The notes under the pieces were generated by a model. That model was not told the DNA's origin, did not search any database, and saw nothing but the letters and a program-made list of their open reading frames with translations. Made by a program: the position numbers and the translations under genes. DNA of 64,000 nucleotides, from positions 1-64,000 of the forward strand of contig CAVSZG010000003.1 of NCBI GenBank assembly GCA_963732405.1. Reading direction: 5' to 3'. Of the stretch, positions 53,037 through 62,057 are shown piece by piece (within the stretch, counting starts at the first letter, position 1; each line of letters opens with the position of its first letter). The stretch comes from JAUIAI01 sp963732405. GTDB lineage: Bacteria; Pseudomonadota; Gammaproteobacteria; Burkholderiales; Burkholderiaceae_E.

Positions 53037-54188
53037 TCAGGCTGCCCGCAGCACCCTGAAGTGAGCCTGGATCTCGCTGGCCAGTTTTTCGGGTTGTTCG
53101 AGCGCGGCGAAATGGCCGCCCTTATCGGCAACCGTCCAGCGGCGGATATCGAACACCCGCTCGGCCGACACCCGCGGCGGGCGCAGGATCTCGCGCGGAA
53201 ACTCGCAATAACCAGTGGGCACCTCGATACGGCGTTCATGGGGAATCGGCCAGGGCCCATGCAGGCGCGCGTAATAAGGCCAGAATGAGGCGCCGATGCA
53301 GTTGGTGAACCAGTACAGCGAGATATTGGCAAACATTTCATCGCGGGTCAGGGCATTTTCCGGATGGCCGTTGCAATCGGTCCAGGCACGGAATTTCTCG
53401 ATGAGCCAGGCCGCCAGACCCACCGGCGAATCGGCCAAGCCATAGGCCAGGGTCTGCGGCCGTGTGCCCTGGATCCACTGGTAGCCGGTCTCTTCCTTCA
53501 GGAACAAGGCCAACTCGCTTAGATATCGTTGTTCATCCGGATTGGCCGAGTCGAACATCGCAGCATCACGGCGCAGCGGCATCATGTTCAGATGAATGCC
53601 CGACAGGTTTCTCGGATGGGTGGCCGCCAGCCAGGCCGTGATGAAGGAACCCCAGTCGCCACCCTGGGCACCGTAGCGTGAATAACCGAGTCGCTCGGTC
53701 ATCAGCGTGTGCAGGATCGCGCCGATCTGTTGCAGGGATTGACGCGGCTGGCCCGGTCGGAACGACAGGGTGTAGCCGGGCAAGGAAGGGGCGATCACCG
53801 TGAATGCATCAGCAGGATCACCACCGAAGCGCGCCGGATCGGTGAGTCGCGGAATCAGCTTCATGAATTCGAGAATGGATCCGGGCCAGCCATGCGAGAG
53901 CAGCAAGGGCTGCGGCGAGGGGCCCTTGCCGGGTACATGCAGAAAGTGCACGTCGATGTCATTGATCCGGGTCTGATATTGCGGCAGCGCGTTGAGCCGT
54001 CGCTCGGTGGCGCGCCAGTCGAACTCATCGCGCCACCATTGCACCGCCTGCTGCAGATAGGCCAGATCAGTGCCGTAGGCCCAGGGTGCTTCCGGTGCCT
54101 GGTCGGGCCAGCGGATATGGGCCAGTCGACGCTTGAGATCGTCGATGGCTGATTCAGGGATGGCCAGGGTGTAGGGGTCGATCGACAT
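53037..54188 (-). CDS. Epoxide hydrolase-like alpha/beta hydrolase
   Basis: The 383-residue protein has the N-terminal EHN lid segment of microsomal-type epoxide hydrolases (DDLKRRLAHIRWPDQAP, about 16-32; YLQQAVQWWRDEFDW). The alpha/beta fold follows with oxyanion motif HGWPGS (about 99-104), nucleophile Asp in QGGDWGS and catalytic His in KGGHFAALEQPE near the end. It likely opens epoxides or hydrolyses esters; the natural substrate is unknown. It is transcribed alone, divergent from the M81 peptidase. Confidence 0.87.
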   Translation of the reverse strand: MSIDPYTLAIPESAIDDLKRRLAHIRWPDQAPEAPWAYGTDLAYLQQAVQWWRDEFDWRATERRLNALPQYQTRINDIDVHFLHVPGKGPSPQPLLLSHGWPGSILEFMKLIPRLTDPARFGGDPADAFTVIAPSLPGYTLSFRPGQPRQSLQQIGAILHTLMTERLGYSRYGAQGGDWGSFITAWLAATHPRNLSGIHLNMMPLRRDAAMFDSANPDEQRYLSELALFLKEETGYQWIQGTRPQTLAYGLADSPVGLAAWLIEKFRAWTDCNGHPENALTRDEMFANISLYWFTNCIGASFWPYYARLHGPWPIPHERRIEVPTGYCEFPREILRPPRVSAERVFDIRRWTVADKGGHFAALEQPEKLASEIQAHFRVLRAA

Positions 54189-54291
54189 GTGGGCGCACCG
54201 TGAGGGCTGAGAGAGTGTCTGATGCTACCCGCACGCTGCGCCGATCGGCACCACGGCATAATCGGCCAGACACCCGATCGAGGAAGACACC

Positions 54292-55941
54292 ATGAGCCAG
54301 CGCATCGTCATTGCCGGCATGCTGCACGAGACCAATACCTTCTCGCCGGTGGCCACGCCGCTTGGCGCGTTTTTTTCCCGGGCTAGACCGCCGGCGGCCG
54401 GTGTCAGCCCGTTGATCGTGGGTCAGGAGGCGCTCGATCTGTATGAACAGGTCAATGTCGGTTTCGCCGGATTCCTCTCGGTCGCCCGGGCGGCGGGTGT
54501 CGAGGTCGTGGCGCCGCTCTATGCCAATGCCTCGCCCAGTGCACCGACCTCGGCTGCCGACTACGACATCATGGCCGATGCCATCGTGGCCGCCGTCAGT
54601 GCCGGCTGTGATGCGGTGATGCTCGATCTGCATGGGGCGATGGTCGCCGAAGGCATCGACGATGGCGAGGCCGAATTGTTGCGGCGGATCCGTCAGGTGG
54701 CACCCGATGTGCCGATCGCGGTGGCCCTGGATTTCCATGCCAACATCAGCCCCGAGTTGGTGGCTGGCGCCGATGTGATCACCGGCTATCGCACCTATCC
54801 GCATGTCGACATGGCGCAGACCGGTGAACGGGCCGGACGTACCCTGATGGCGATGCTCGCCGGCGAGATCACCCCGGTCATGCGCCATGGCTGGCTGCCG
54901 ATGCTCACCCACATGAACCGGCACTCGCCGCAATTCCAGCCCATGCGCGACTTGATGAATCTGGCCATCGAACAGGAGTCATCGCGCCAGGTCCTGAATG
55001 CGTCGATCTTCGGCGGGTTCCCGCTGGCCGATATTCCGTGGGCTGGATTCAGCGTCGTGGTGGTTGCCGATGCGGGTCGGCGCAACGGCCGCCTTCGGTC
55101 ACGGCGCGAGCGACTGGACGATACGGACGCGGCCTCGGTTGCTGCCGCCGCCACGGCCCAGGCCCTCATCGATCAGTTGTGCGGACAGGCCTGGGAGCGG
55201 CGCGCCGAATTCATCTTCGAGATCGAGCCCCTGGCGCAGACCGTGAGCCGGGCCCGCTCGATCCGTCAGGCCGCCACGGACCGTGACCGCGCCCAGGGCG
55301 TGCCGCGAAAACCCATCGTGCTCGCCGATCACAGCAACAACACCGCCTCGGGTGGCTCGGTCGACACCATGGAGTCGGTGGCCGAAGTGCTCGCGCAAGG
55401 ACTCACCGGCGTGATCGCCGGCCCGATCTGTGATCCGCAGGCCGTGGCCGAACTGATCGCCGCCGGCGTGGGCGCCGAACGCACACTGGCCGTGGGTGGT
55501 CGGGTGGATGCGCCCAGCATCGGTCGGACGGCCCGTCCTCTCACGCTCAAGGGTCGGGTTCGCACCATCACCGATGGCAGTTTCCGCGTTCGCGGCCCGA
55601 TGATGACCGGCGCCCTGGTCAATTGCGGGCGTACCGTGGTGTTCGATACGGGTCCGCTGTCGCTCGTGATCGCCGAGAACCGGGCCGAACCCTTCGACCT
55701 GGGCGTGTTCACGCATTGCGGACTCGATCCGCTCGCTGCCGATTACATCATCCTGTGGTCGCGCCAGCATTTCCGGGCCGGCTTCGAGCCAATTGCCGAA
55801 CAGGTGTTGATGATGGCCGGACCGGGCGTGTGCAGTTCTGATTATTCGCAGTTTCCGTTCAAACGGATTCAGCGACCTATCTATCCGTTGGATACAACCG
55901 GCAGCTTCAGTGATTGGCGCACCATATCGCGCAAGCGCTGA
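54292..55941 (+). CDS. M81 family metallopeptidase (MlrC-like)
   Basis: The 549-residue protein matches the MlrC/M81 family: IVIAGMLHETNTFSP near the start, DAVMLDLHGAMVAEG (about 103-117), ALDFHANIS, GYRTYPHVDMAQTGERA, and the C-terminal domain with LADHSNNTASGGSVDT and THCGLDPLAADYIILWSRQHFRAGFEPIA (cited in part). The His, Asp and Glu residues suit zinc binding. MlrC itself degrades linearised microcystin, but most members have unknown peptide or amide substrates. The 3' end overlaps boxR-like gene by 61 bases tail to tail, which is unusual. Confidence 0.88.
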   Translation: MSQRIVIAGMLHETNTFSPVATPLGAFFSRARPPAAGVSPLIVGQEALDLYEQVNVGFAGFLSVARAAGVEVVAPLYANASPSAPTSAADYDIMADAIVAAVSAGCDAVMLDLHGAMVAEGIDDGEAELLRRIRQVAPDVPIAVALDFHANISPELVAGADVITGYRTYPHVDMAQTGERAGRTLMAMLAGEITPVMRHGWLPMLTHMNRHSPQFQPMRDLMNLAIEQESSRQVLNASIFGGFPLADIPWAGFSVVVVADAGRRNGRLRSRRERLDDTDAASVAAAATAQALIDQLCGQAWERRAEFIFEIEPLAQTVSRARSIRQAATDRDRAQGVPRKPIVLADHSNNTASGGSVDTMESVAEVLAQGLTGVIAGPICDPQAVAELIAAGVGAERTLAVGGRVDAPSIGRTARPLTLKGRVRTITDGSFRVRGPMMTGALVNCGRTVVFDTGPLSLVIAENRAEPFDLGVFTHCGLDPLAADYIILWSRQHFRAGFEPIAEQVLMMAGPGVCSSDYSQFPFKRIQRPIYPLDTTGSFSDWRTISRKR

Positions 55942-56816
55942 TAGGTTTGCTCCAGCGGCTGCGCGCTGGTGTCCAGGCGAAAATCGGCCTTCGAATAAAA
56001 CGCGGCTCGTCCGGACAGGATGCCTTTGAGGTCATCCATCGCTTCCTTGCTGGCCGCCATCGGGCGCATGTCGCCCTGCGCCGCCACGCGCTTCATGTGA
56101 TCTTCGGGCGCCGCCTCCAGCCAGACGGTCGTGCAGTGCGTGAGCAGCAGATTGAAGGTGGCGGCGTCCGAGACCAGGCCGCCCGGTGTGGCGATGACCG
56201 CTTCCGGATAGATCTGGATGGTTTCTTCGAGCGCGCGACGCTCGTAGCGACGGTAGGCGTTCACGCCGTACAGCCCCTGGATTTCGGCGATGCTGCAACC
56301 GGCGAAATGTTCGATCTCCTGGCTCAGTTCGACGAACGGAAAATCCAGTTCGTCGGCCAGCATCCGGCCCAGGGTGGACTTGCCGGCGCCGCGCAGGCCG
56401 ATCAGCGCAATGCGCGAGCCGCGGGTCGGGTTGTCTGCGCCGTTGCCCAACATCTTGCCCAGCACGATCCGCACCTGCTTCAGGGTGGCGTCGTCACGCC
56501 GCTCGAGCAACTCCCGGATCAGCAACCACTCGGGCGACGATGTGGTGACATCGCCGATCAGTTCGGCCAATGAGCATTGCAGTGCCTGGGCAATTTGCAG
56601 CAGGACCAGGATCGACGCATTGCCCACGCCGTATTCCAGATTGGCCAGGTGGCGTTCGGATACATCGGCAGCCTGGGCCAGAGCCTTGCGGGTCATGCCA
56701 CGCCGGGCGCGCATGGCCTTGGCTCGCTGACCCAGCGCGACCAGGAACGGATTCTTGCCCTGATCGGACGACTCGGCGTCGGGGAAACCGGCAAGCGGAA
56801 TGACTTGGCCTGACAT
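55881..56816 (-). CDS. boxR: BoxR/BzdR-type repressor (XRE HTH fused to shikimate-kinase-like domain)
   Basis: From ATG 56816 the protein has 311 residues. The N-terminal helix-turn-helix (about 33-85: RAKAMRARRGMTRKALAQAADVSERHLANLE, cited in part) is followed by a linker and a shikimate-kinase-like domain with P-loop LIGLRGAGKSTLGRML, ELSQEIEHFAG and ATPGGLVSD. This fusion defines BzdR/BoxR regulators, which repress benzoate-degradation genes and release DNA on binding benzoyl-CoA. It is divergent from an aryl-CoA ligase, its likely target. TGCA repeats lie between the two genes. An ATG at 56846 would place an operator repeat inside the gene. Confidence 0.9.
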   Translation of the reverse strand: MSGQVIPLAGFPDAESSDQGKNPFLVALGQRAKAMRARRGMTRKALAQAADVSERHLANLEYGVGNASILVLLQIAQALQCSLAELIGDVTTSSPEWLLIRELLERRDDATLKQVRIVLGKMLGNGADNPTRGSRIALIGLRGAGKSTLGRMLADELDFPFVELSQEIEHFAGCSIAEIQGLYGVNAYRRYERRALEETIQIYPEAVIATPGGLVSDAATFNLLLTHCTTVWLEAAPEDHMKRVAAQGDMRPMAASKEAMDDLKGILSGRAAFYSKADFRLDTSAQPLEQTYQRLRDMVRQSLKLPVVSNG

Positions 56817-56845
56817 CGGGATTCGGTTGAGGATGGACTCGAACA

Positions 56846-56876
56846 TGCACAATACTGCACTCTGGGCTATGATGCA
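56846..56876. promoter_or_regulatory. TGCA repeats, probable BoxR/BzdR operator
   Basis: TGCA occurs at 56846-56849, 56856-56859 and 56873-56876, the first two being spaced by six bases. BzdR operators are known to contain TGCA repeats within longer palindromes. The site sits between the divergent regulator and CoA ligase. Confidence 0.6.
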
Positions 56877-56908
56877 ATGAACAACCAGTATTTGGTGACG
56901 AGGGTGGA

Positions 56909-58537
56909 ATGATGCAGAGACAAATGAATCCATCGGCGCATCTTGATACGTTCACGCGCGACAATCTGCCCGCACCCGGGCAATGGCCCGACCTGAAGCT
57001 CGAGGGGTTTCAGTATCCCGCGCAACTTAATGCCGCCGTCGAACTCACCGATGCGATGGTCGCCAGAGGCTTTGGCGACCGAACCGCACTGATCGGCAAC
57101 GGTCGGCGGCGGACTTACAAGGAATTGAGCGACTGGACCAACCGCCTCGCCCATGTGCTGGTCAACGATCTGGGGGTCAGGCCAGGCAACCGGGTGTTGA
57201 TCCGCTCGGCAAACAATCCGGCCATGGTGGCCTGCTGGCTCGCCGCCACCAAGGCCGGCGCGGTGGCGGTCAACACCATGCCGATGTTGCGGTCTGCCGA
57301 GCTGTCCAAGATCGTCGACAAGGCCGAGATCTCGCATGCTTTGTGCGATACACGGTTGATGGACGAACTCACGAGCTGCGCCAAGACGAGCCGGTTTCTC
57401 CGGTCGGTGGTCGGATTTGACGGCACCTCCAACCATGATGCCGAACTCGATCGGCTTGCGCTCGAAAAGCCGGTCACCTTCGAGGCGGTGGCCACGGCAT
57501 CGGACGACGTGGCCTTGCTCGGATTCACCTCGGGCACCACCGGCGCGCCCAAGGCCACCATGCATTTCCATCGTGACCTGTTGATCATCGCCGATGGTTA
57601 TGCGCGTGAGGTGTTGGGCGTCACGCCGGACGATATCTTCATCGGTTCACCACCACTGGCCTTCACCTTCGGCCTGGGCGGGCTGGCCATCTTTCCCTTG
57701 CGCTTTGGCGCGGCGGCCACTCTGCTCGAGGACGCGAGTCCGCCGAATCTGATCGAGATCATCGAAAAATTTCGCGCGACCGTCTGCTTCACGGCACCCA
57801 CTGCCTACCGGGCGATGCTGCGTGCCATGGACAAGGGTGCCGACCTGTCCAGTCTGCGAGCCGCGGTATCGGCCGGGGAGACCCTGCCAGCGCCGGTTTA
57901 TGAAGAATGGCGCGACAAGACCGGCAAACCCATGCTCGACGGCATCGGCGCGACCGAAATGCTGCATATCTTCATCAGCAACCGGTTTTCCGATCATCGA
58001 CCCGGCTGTACGGGCAAGGTGGTCACGGGTTACGAGGCGAAAGTCATCGACCAGACGGGCCAGGCCGTGCCGGTCGGCGAGGTCGGGCGTCTGGCGGTGC
58101 GCGGGCCGACCGGTTGCCGCTATCTGGCCGATGAGCAGCGTCAGCGCGAATACGTGCAGGATGGCTGGAATATCACCGGCGACAGTTTTTCGATGGACGA
58201 CCAGGGGTATATGACATTTGCCGCGCGCAATGACGACATGATCGTTTCAGCGGGCTACAACATCGCCGGTCCGGAAGTCGAGGCGGCCCTGCTGAGCCAT
58301 CCCTGGGTCGCGGAGTGCGCGGTGGTCGGCGCGCCAGACGAGGCACGTGGCCATATCGTGCAGGCCCACGTGGTGCTCGCGGCCGATACCCGGCCCGATG
58401 ATGGCACCGTCAAGGCCTTGCAGGATCATGTCAAGGCGACGATCGCACCCTACAAGTATCCGCGATCCATTATCTTTTGTTCGGCGCTGCCCAAGACGGC
58501 AACCGGCAAGATTCAACGCTTCCGGCTCAAGAGCTGA
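56909..58537 (+). CDS. Aryl-CoA ligase (2-aminobenzoate/benzoate-CoA ligase type)
   Basis: The 542-residue adenylate-forming enzyme has LLGFTSGTTGAPKATMH (about 206-222), the aromatic-binding GIGATEMLH, the adenylation block GDSFSMDDQGYMTFAARNDDMIVSAGYNI (cited in part) and the C-terminal catalytic Lys in LPKTATGKIQRF. Its N-terminus (SAHLDTFTRDNLPAPGQWPDL, cited in part) matches, from memory, 2-aminobenzoate-CoA ligases better than benzoate-CoA ligases. It activates an aromatic acid with ATP and CoA. The divergent BoxR-type gene suggests control by an aryl-CoA. No ring reductase or BoxABC genes are visible in the window. Confidence 0.85.
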   Translation: MMQRQMNPSAHLDTFTRDNLPAPGQWPDLKLEGFQYPAQLNAAVELTDAMVARGFGDRTALIGNGRRRTYKELSDWTNRLAHVLVNDLGVRPGNRVLIRSANNPAMVACWLAATKAGAVAVNTMPMLRSAELSKIVDKAEISHALCDTRLMDELTSCAKTSRFLRSVVGFDGTSNHDAELDRLALEKPVTFEAVATASDDVALLGFTSGTTGAPKATMHFHRDLLIIADGYAREVLGVTPDDIFIGSPPLAFTFGLGGLAIFPLRFGAAATLLEDASPPNLIEIIEKFRATVCFTAPTAYRAMLRAMDKGADLSSLRAAVSAGETLPAPVYEEWRDKTGKPMLDGIGATEMLHIFISNRFSDHRPGCTGKVVTGYEAKVIDQTGQAVPVGEVGRLAVRGPTGCRYLADEQRQREYVQDGWNITGDSFSMDDQGYMTFAARNDDMIVSAGYNIAGPEVEAALLSHPWVAECAVVGAPDEARGHIVQAHVVLAADTRPDDGTVKALQDHVKATIAPYKYPRSIIFCSALPKTATGKIQRFRLKS

Positions 58538-58684
58538 CGACGGCGCCGGCGCGCTTGCTGGCTGCCCGCCTGCATGGCATGATGCCCCGGCCAGTGAACG
58601 GCCCGTGCATGATCGGCGCGCCAACGAGAACGCGGTGAACCGGTTCACCTCGAATCGATTCCACTCCCACCGAGGATTCAGACC

Positions 58685-59152
58685 ATGGCCAGCAAGACAC
58701 CCTTCGACATGACCGAACTCATGAAACTGTTCGATCCCGAGAAGATCGCCCGGATGTTCGATCCCAAGCAGATGACCGCCGCCCTGGATCCGTCCAAGTT
58801 CAAGGGCTTCGATCTGACCTCGACCATGGAAGCCAACAAGCGCAATTTCGACGCCATGGTGGCGGCCAATACCGCAGCCGCATCGGCCTACAAGTCCTTC
58901 TACGAAAAGCAGATGTCGATCTACAAGGATGTGATGAGTGGTGCGGCGGCCCAGGCCGAGGCGCTCAAGTCCGGTTCGCCGGCCGACCTGGAAAAACAAC
59001 GGGCCGATATCTACGCCACGGCGGTCACCAAATCGCTCGAACTCATGACCGACTTCGCAGCCGCCACCAAAACCGCCAATGAAAACGCCTACTCGGTCAT
59101 CGAGAAGCGCATGGGCGAAGTAATCAAGGAACTGAAGTCGTCCAAGTCCTGA
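58685..59152 (+). CDS. Phasin family protein
   Basis: The 155-residue helical protein has the phasin pattern: FDMTELMKLFDPEKIARMFDPKQM at the start (cited in part), then NFDAMVAANTAAASAYKSFYEKQM and repeated Ala/Lys-rich amphipathic helices up to VIEKRMGEVIKELKSSKS. Phasins coat polyhydroxyalkanoate granules and regulate their size. It lies 147 bases after the CoA ligase on the same strand. No PHA synthase gene is in the window. Confidence 0.88.
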   Translation: MASKTPFDMTELMKLFDPEKIARMFDPKQMTAALDPSKFKGFDLTSTMEANKRNFDAMVAANTAAASAYKSFYEKQMSIYKDVMSGAAAQAEALKSGSPADLEKQRADIYATAVTKSLELMTDFAAATKTANENAYSVIEKRMGEVIKELKSSKS

Positions 59153-59174
59153 CGGTCGTACCGGCGCAGCGCCG

Positions 59175-60137
59175 TCACTGATCCACCATCGATTGCCGGA
59201 TCAGTTCGGCCAGCAATTGCCGGGTCGCATTCTGGGTTGCCGTGGCGGGTCGGCGCGAACTCACCGCAATCGACAGGCGTGAGACCAGCCCCGGCGCTCG
59301 GAACGGCCGCAGCGTGAAGTGCTGCGGATCATGCGCGGTCAGCACCGCATGGCGCGACAACACCGCGCTGCCCGCGCCATCGGCGACCAGATCCAGGATC
59401 GCCGCCACGCCATCGATTTCCAGCGCAATATCCGGTGCCAGTCCCCATTGGGCCAGGGCGGACTCGACCAGCATCCGGATCGCATTGGGCTGACTCGGAA
59501 TCACCAGTCGCTGAGCGGCCAGCTTGCGCACCGCCAGAGGCCGCTCGTCCAGTTGCGAGTCCCGGCGCTGCACCAGATACAGCGCTTCGTCCAGGATAGG
59601 CATGAGTTCGATGTCGGCCGTGGGCTTGGCGTTGTAGAGCAGGGCAATGTCCAGTCGCCCCGACAGCAGTGATTCCTGCATGGTGATCGACAAGCCTTCG
59701 GCGATCGACAGGACAGCCTCGGGCAGGCGTTGCCGGAAGGCGCGCATGACCGGTACCGTGAGGATTCTGGACAGACTGGGTGGCATGCCGATGACCACCC
59801 GACCGGTCAGGCTGCCGCGCACCAGCGACAAGGCTTCGCGCAGATGCTCCACCTGATGCAGGATGCCGCGACTGTGTTCGAGCAACACCTGGCCGGCTTC
59901 GGTGAGCGTGACGCCGCGGCCATTGCGCACCAGCAGGTTCTGGCGCAGTTCGACTTCGAGCAAACGGACCTGGCGGCTCAGCGCGGGCTGGGCAATGCCC
60001 AGGGCGATCGAGGCGCGGGTGAAACTGCCCAGTTCCGCCACCCGGATGAAGTAGCCCAGTTGGCGCAGATCCATCGTCGACTGCGGGGCAGGGCGGGGCC
60101 GCGGCCGTGCCCGCTGCCGCTCCGGTCTTGTCGACAT
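59175..60137 (-). CDS. LysR family regulator of the lig operon
   Basis: The 320-residue protein carries the LysR winged helix (MDLRQLGYFIRVAELGSFTRASIALGIAQPALSRQVRLLE, cited in part, about 22-61) and a substrate-binding domain with GMPPSLSRILTVPVM and DGAGSAVLSRHAV, as in the NAC/Cbl-like aromatic regulators. Start ATG 60137 adds an Arg/Pro-rich leader of 21 residues; ATG 60074 would remove it. It is divergent from ligJ across a 174-base AT-rich-in-part intergenic region and probably controls it. Confidence 0.88.
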   Translation of the reverse strand: MSTRPERQRARPRPRPAPQSTMDLRQLGYFIRVAELGSFTRASIALGIAQPALSRQVRLLEVELRQNLLVRNGRGVTLTEAGQVLLEHSRGILHQVEHLREALSLVRGSLTGRVVIGMPPSLSRILTVPVMRAFRQRLPEAVLSIAEGLSITMQESLLSGRLDIALLYNAKPTADIELMPILDEALYLVQRRDSQLDERPLAVRKLAAQRLVIPSQPNAIRMLVESALAQWGLAPDIALEIDGVAAILDLVADGAGSAVLSRHAVLTAHDPQHFTLRPFRAPGLVSRLSIAVSSRRPATATQNATRQLLAELIRQSMVDQ

Positions 60138-60311
60138 GGTGATAGCTCGGGTTTGGGATATATCATTATTGTATAGCTGATAGATGGGGGCAGGGCTGTC
60201 AACCCGCCGCGCATGCGCGGACAATGGGGCGATGGTCCTGTCTGCCGTGCGTGTCCTGTCGCGGCAGTCAGCGCCCGCTTGAATCGGCAGCCAGCCACCC
60301 AGGAGACCGGC
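60138..60311. promoter_or_regulatory. Divergent promoter region between lysR and ligJ
   Basis: The part nearest lysR (60140-60185) is AT-rich (GGGATATATCATTATTGTAT) and includes ATAG boxes at both sides (ATAGC and GATAG), compatible with promoters and a LysR site. The part nearest ligJ is GC-rich and ends in AGGAGA before ATG 60312. I cannot place exact -35/-10 boxes. Confidence 0.5.
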
Positions 60312-61352
60312 ATGATCATCGACATCCACGGCCATTACACGACTGCCCCCAAGGCCCTCGAGGACTGGCGCAACCGGCAGATCGCCGCACTCACCGACCC
60401 GGCCCAGACACCGCGCGCAGCCGACCTGCACATCTCCGATGATCAATTGCGCGAGTCCATCGAGAACAATCAGTTGAGGCTGATGAAGGAGCGCGGTTCG
60501 GATCTGACCATCTTCTCGCCGCGCGCCAGCTTCATGGCCCATCACATCGGCGACTTCAATACGAGCGCCACCTGGGCGGCGATCTGCAACGAGTTGTGCC
60601 ACCGCGTGGCCACCTTGTTTCCGGATCATTTCATCGGTGCGGCAATGCTGCCGCAGTCGCCGGGGGTCGACCCCAAAACCTGCCTGCCCGAGATCGACAA
60701 ATGCGTGCGGGAGTACGGTTTCGTGGGCATCAATCTGAATCCGGATCCCTCGGGTGGTCACTGGCGTGAGCCGCCATTGTCTGACCGGCACTGGTATCCG
60801 ATCTACGAGAAGATGGTCGAGCTCGACATTCCGGCCATGATTCATGTCTCGACCAGTTGCAATGCCTGCTTTCACACCACGGGCGCGCATTATCTGAACG
60901 CCGACACCACTGCCTTTATGCAGTGCCTGACCTCAGACCTGTTCAAGGATTTCCCGTCACTGCGCTTCGTGATTCCCCATGGCGGGGGCGCGGCGCCTTA
61001 CCACTGGGGGCGTTTCCGGGGCCTGGCCCAGGAAATGAAAAAACCCCTGCTCAAGGATCACCTGCTGAACAATATCTTCTTCGATACCTGTGTCTATCAT
61101 CAACCCGGCATCGATCTGCTGACCAAGGTCATTCCGGTGGAAAATGTGCTGTTTGCCTCCGAGATGATCGGCGCGGTCCGGGGCATCGATCCGGAAACCG
61201 GTCACTATTACGACGACACCCGGCGCTATATCGACAGCGCAGCGCTCACCGATGCCCAGCGCCATCTGATCTACGAAGGCAATGCCCGTCGGGTGTATCC
61301 GCGTCTGAACGCAGCACTTGAATCCAGAGCCAAAGCAGGAGATCGAGCATGA
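60312..61352 (+). CDS. ligJ: 4-oxalomesaconate hydratase
   Basis: The 346-residue amidohydrolase-superfamily enzyme has IIDIHGHYTTAPKALEDWRNRQ at the start (cited in part), FSPRASFMAHHIG, GFVGINLNPDPSGGHW, MIHVSTSCN and FVIPHGGGAAPYHWGRFRG, with the metal-binding His residues. This is LigJ of the protocatechuate 4,5-cleavage pathway, which hydrates 4-oxalomesaconate to 4-carboxy-4-hydroxy-2-oxoadipate. AGGAGA precedes ATG 60312; its end overlaps ligK by 4 bases. Confidence 0.93.
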   Translation: MIIDIHGHYTTAPKALEDWRNRQIAALTDPAQTPRAADLHISDDQLRESIENNQLRLMKERGSDLTIFSPRASFMAHHIGDFNTSATWAAICNELCHRVATLFPDHFIGAAMLPQSPGVDPKTCLPEIDKCVREYGFVGINLNPDPSGGHWREPPLSDRHWYPIYEKMVELDIPAMIHVSTSCNACFHTTGAHYLNADTTAFMQCLTSDLFKDFPSLRFVIPHGGGAAPYHWGRFRGLAQEMKKPLLKDHLLNNIFFDTCVYHQPGIDLLTKVIPVENVLFASEMIGAVRGIDPETGHYYDDTRRYIDSAALTDAQRHLIYEGNARRVYPRLNAALESRAKAGDRA

Positions 61353-62044
61353 CCCAGCCCATGAATCAACTCGGCATCGTCAAACGCAATATCGTTCGTG
61401 CCAGCAAGGTGGATGTGGATCGACTCGCGCAGTTCGGCGTGGCCACGATCCACGAGGCAATGGGGCGGGTGGGCCTCATGAAGCCCTACATGCGCCCGGT
61501 TTATCCCGGGGCCCGCACCTGTGGCACGGCGGTGACGGTGTTGCTGCAACCGGGAGACAACTGGATGATGCATGTGGTGGCCGAGCAGTTGCAGCCCGGC
61601 GATGTCGCGGTGGCCGCCTGTACCACCGATAACGACGATGGGTTCTTTGGCGACCTGCTGGCCACCTCGTTCAATGCCCGCGGCGCACGCGGCCTGATCA
61701 TCGACGGCGGCGTGCGTGATGTGGCCGATCTGCAGCGCATGGATTTCCCGGTCTTTGCCCGGGCGATCCATGCCAAGGGTACGGTCAAGGCCACGCTGGG
61801 CTCGGTCAATATCCCCATCGTGTGCGCCGGCGCACTGGTTCATCCGGGCGACGTGGTCATCGCCGATGTGGACGGTGTGGTGGTGGTGCCCGCGGCGCAC
61901 GCCGGCCAGGTGGCCGATGCCGCGGCCAGGCGCGAATCGGCCGAGGCAGCCAAACGGGAGTTGTTCGCGGCCGGTGAACTCGGCCTCGATATCTACGGCA
62001 TGCGCGAGCCCCTGGCCAAGGCCGGTCTCAAGTACATCGACTGA
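61349..62044 (+). CDS. ligK: 4-carboxy-4-hydroxy-2-oxoadipate aldolase
   Basis: The 231-residue class II aldolase of the RraA-like fold has QFGVATIHEAMGRVGLM (about 28-44), GARTCGTAVTVLLQPGDNWMMH (cited in part), and the metal/ substrate block IIDGGVRDVADLQRMDFPVFAR (cited in part). It splits the pathway intermediate to pyruvate and oxaloacetate. It overlaps ligJ by 4 bases (ATGA). Confidence 0.93.
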   Translation: MTQPMNQLGIVKRNIVRASKVDVDRLAQFGVATIHEAMGRVGLMKPYMRPVYPGARTCGTAVTVLLQPGDNWMMHVVAEQLQPGDVAVAACTTDNDDGFFGDLLATSFNARGARGLIIDGGVRDVADLQRMDFPVFARAIHAKGTVKATLGSVNIPIVCAGALVHPGDVVIADVDGVVVVPAAHAGQVADAAARRESAEAAKRELFAAGELGLDIYGMREPLAKAGLKYID

Positions 62045-62057
62045 CGGAGTGCCCCAG

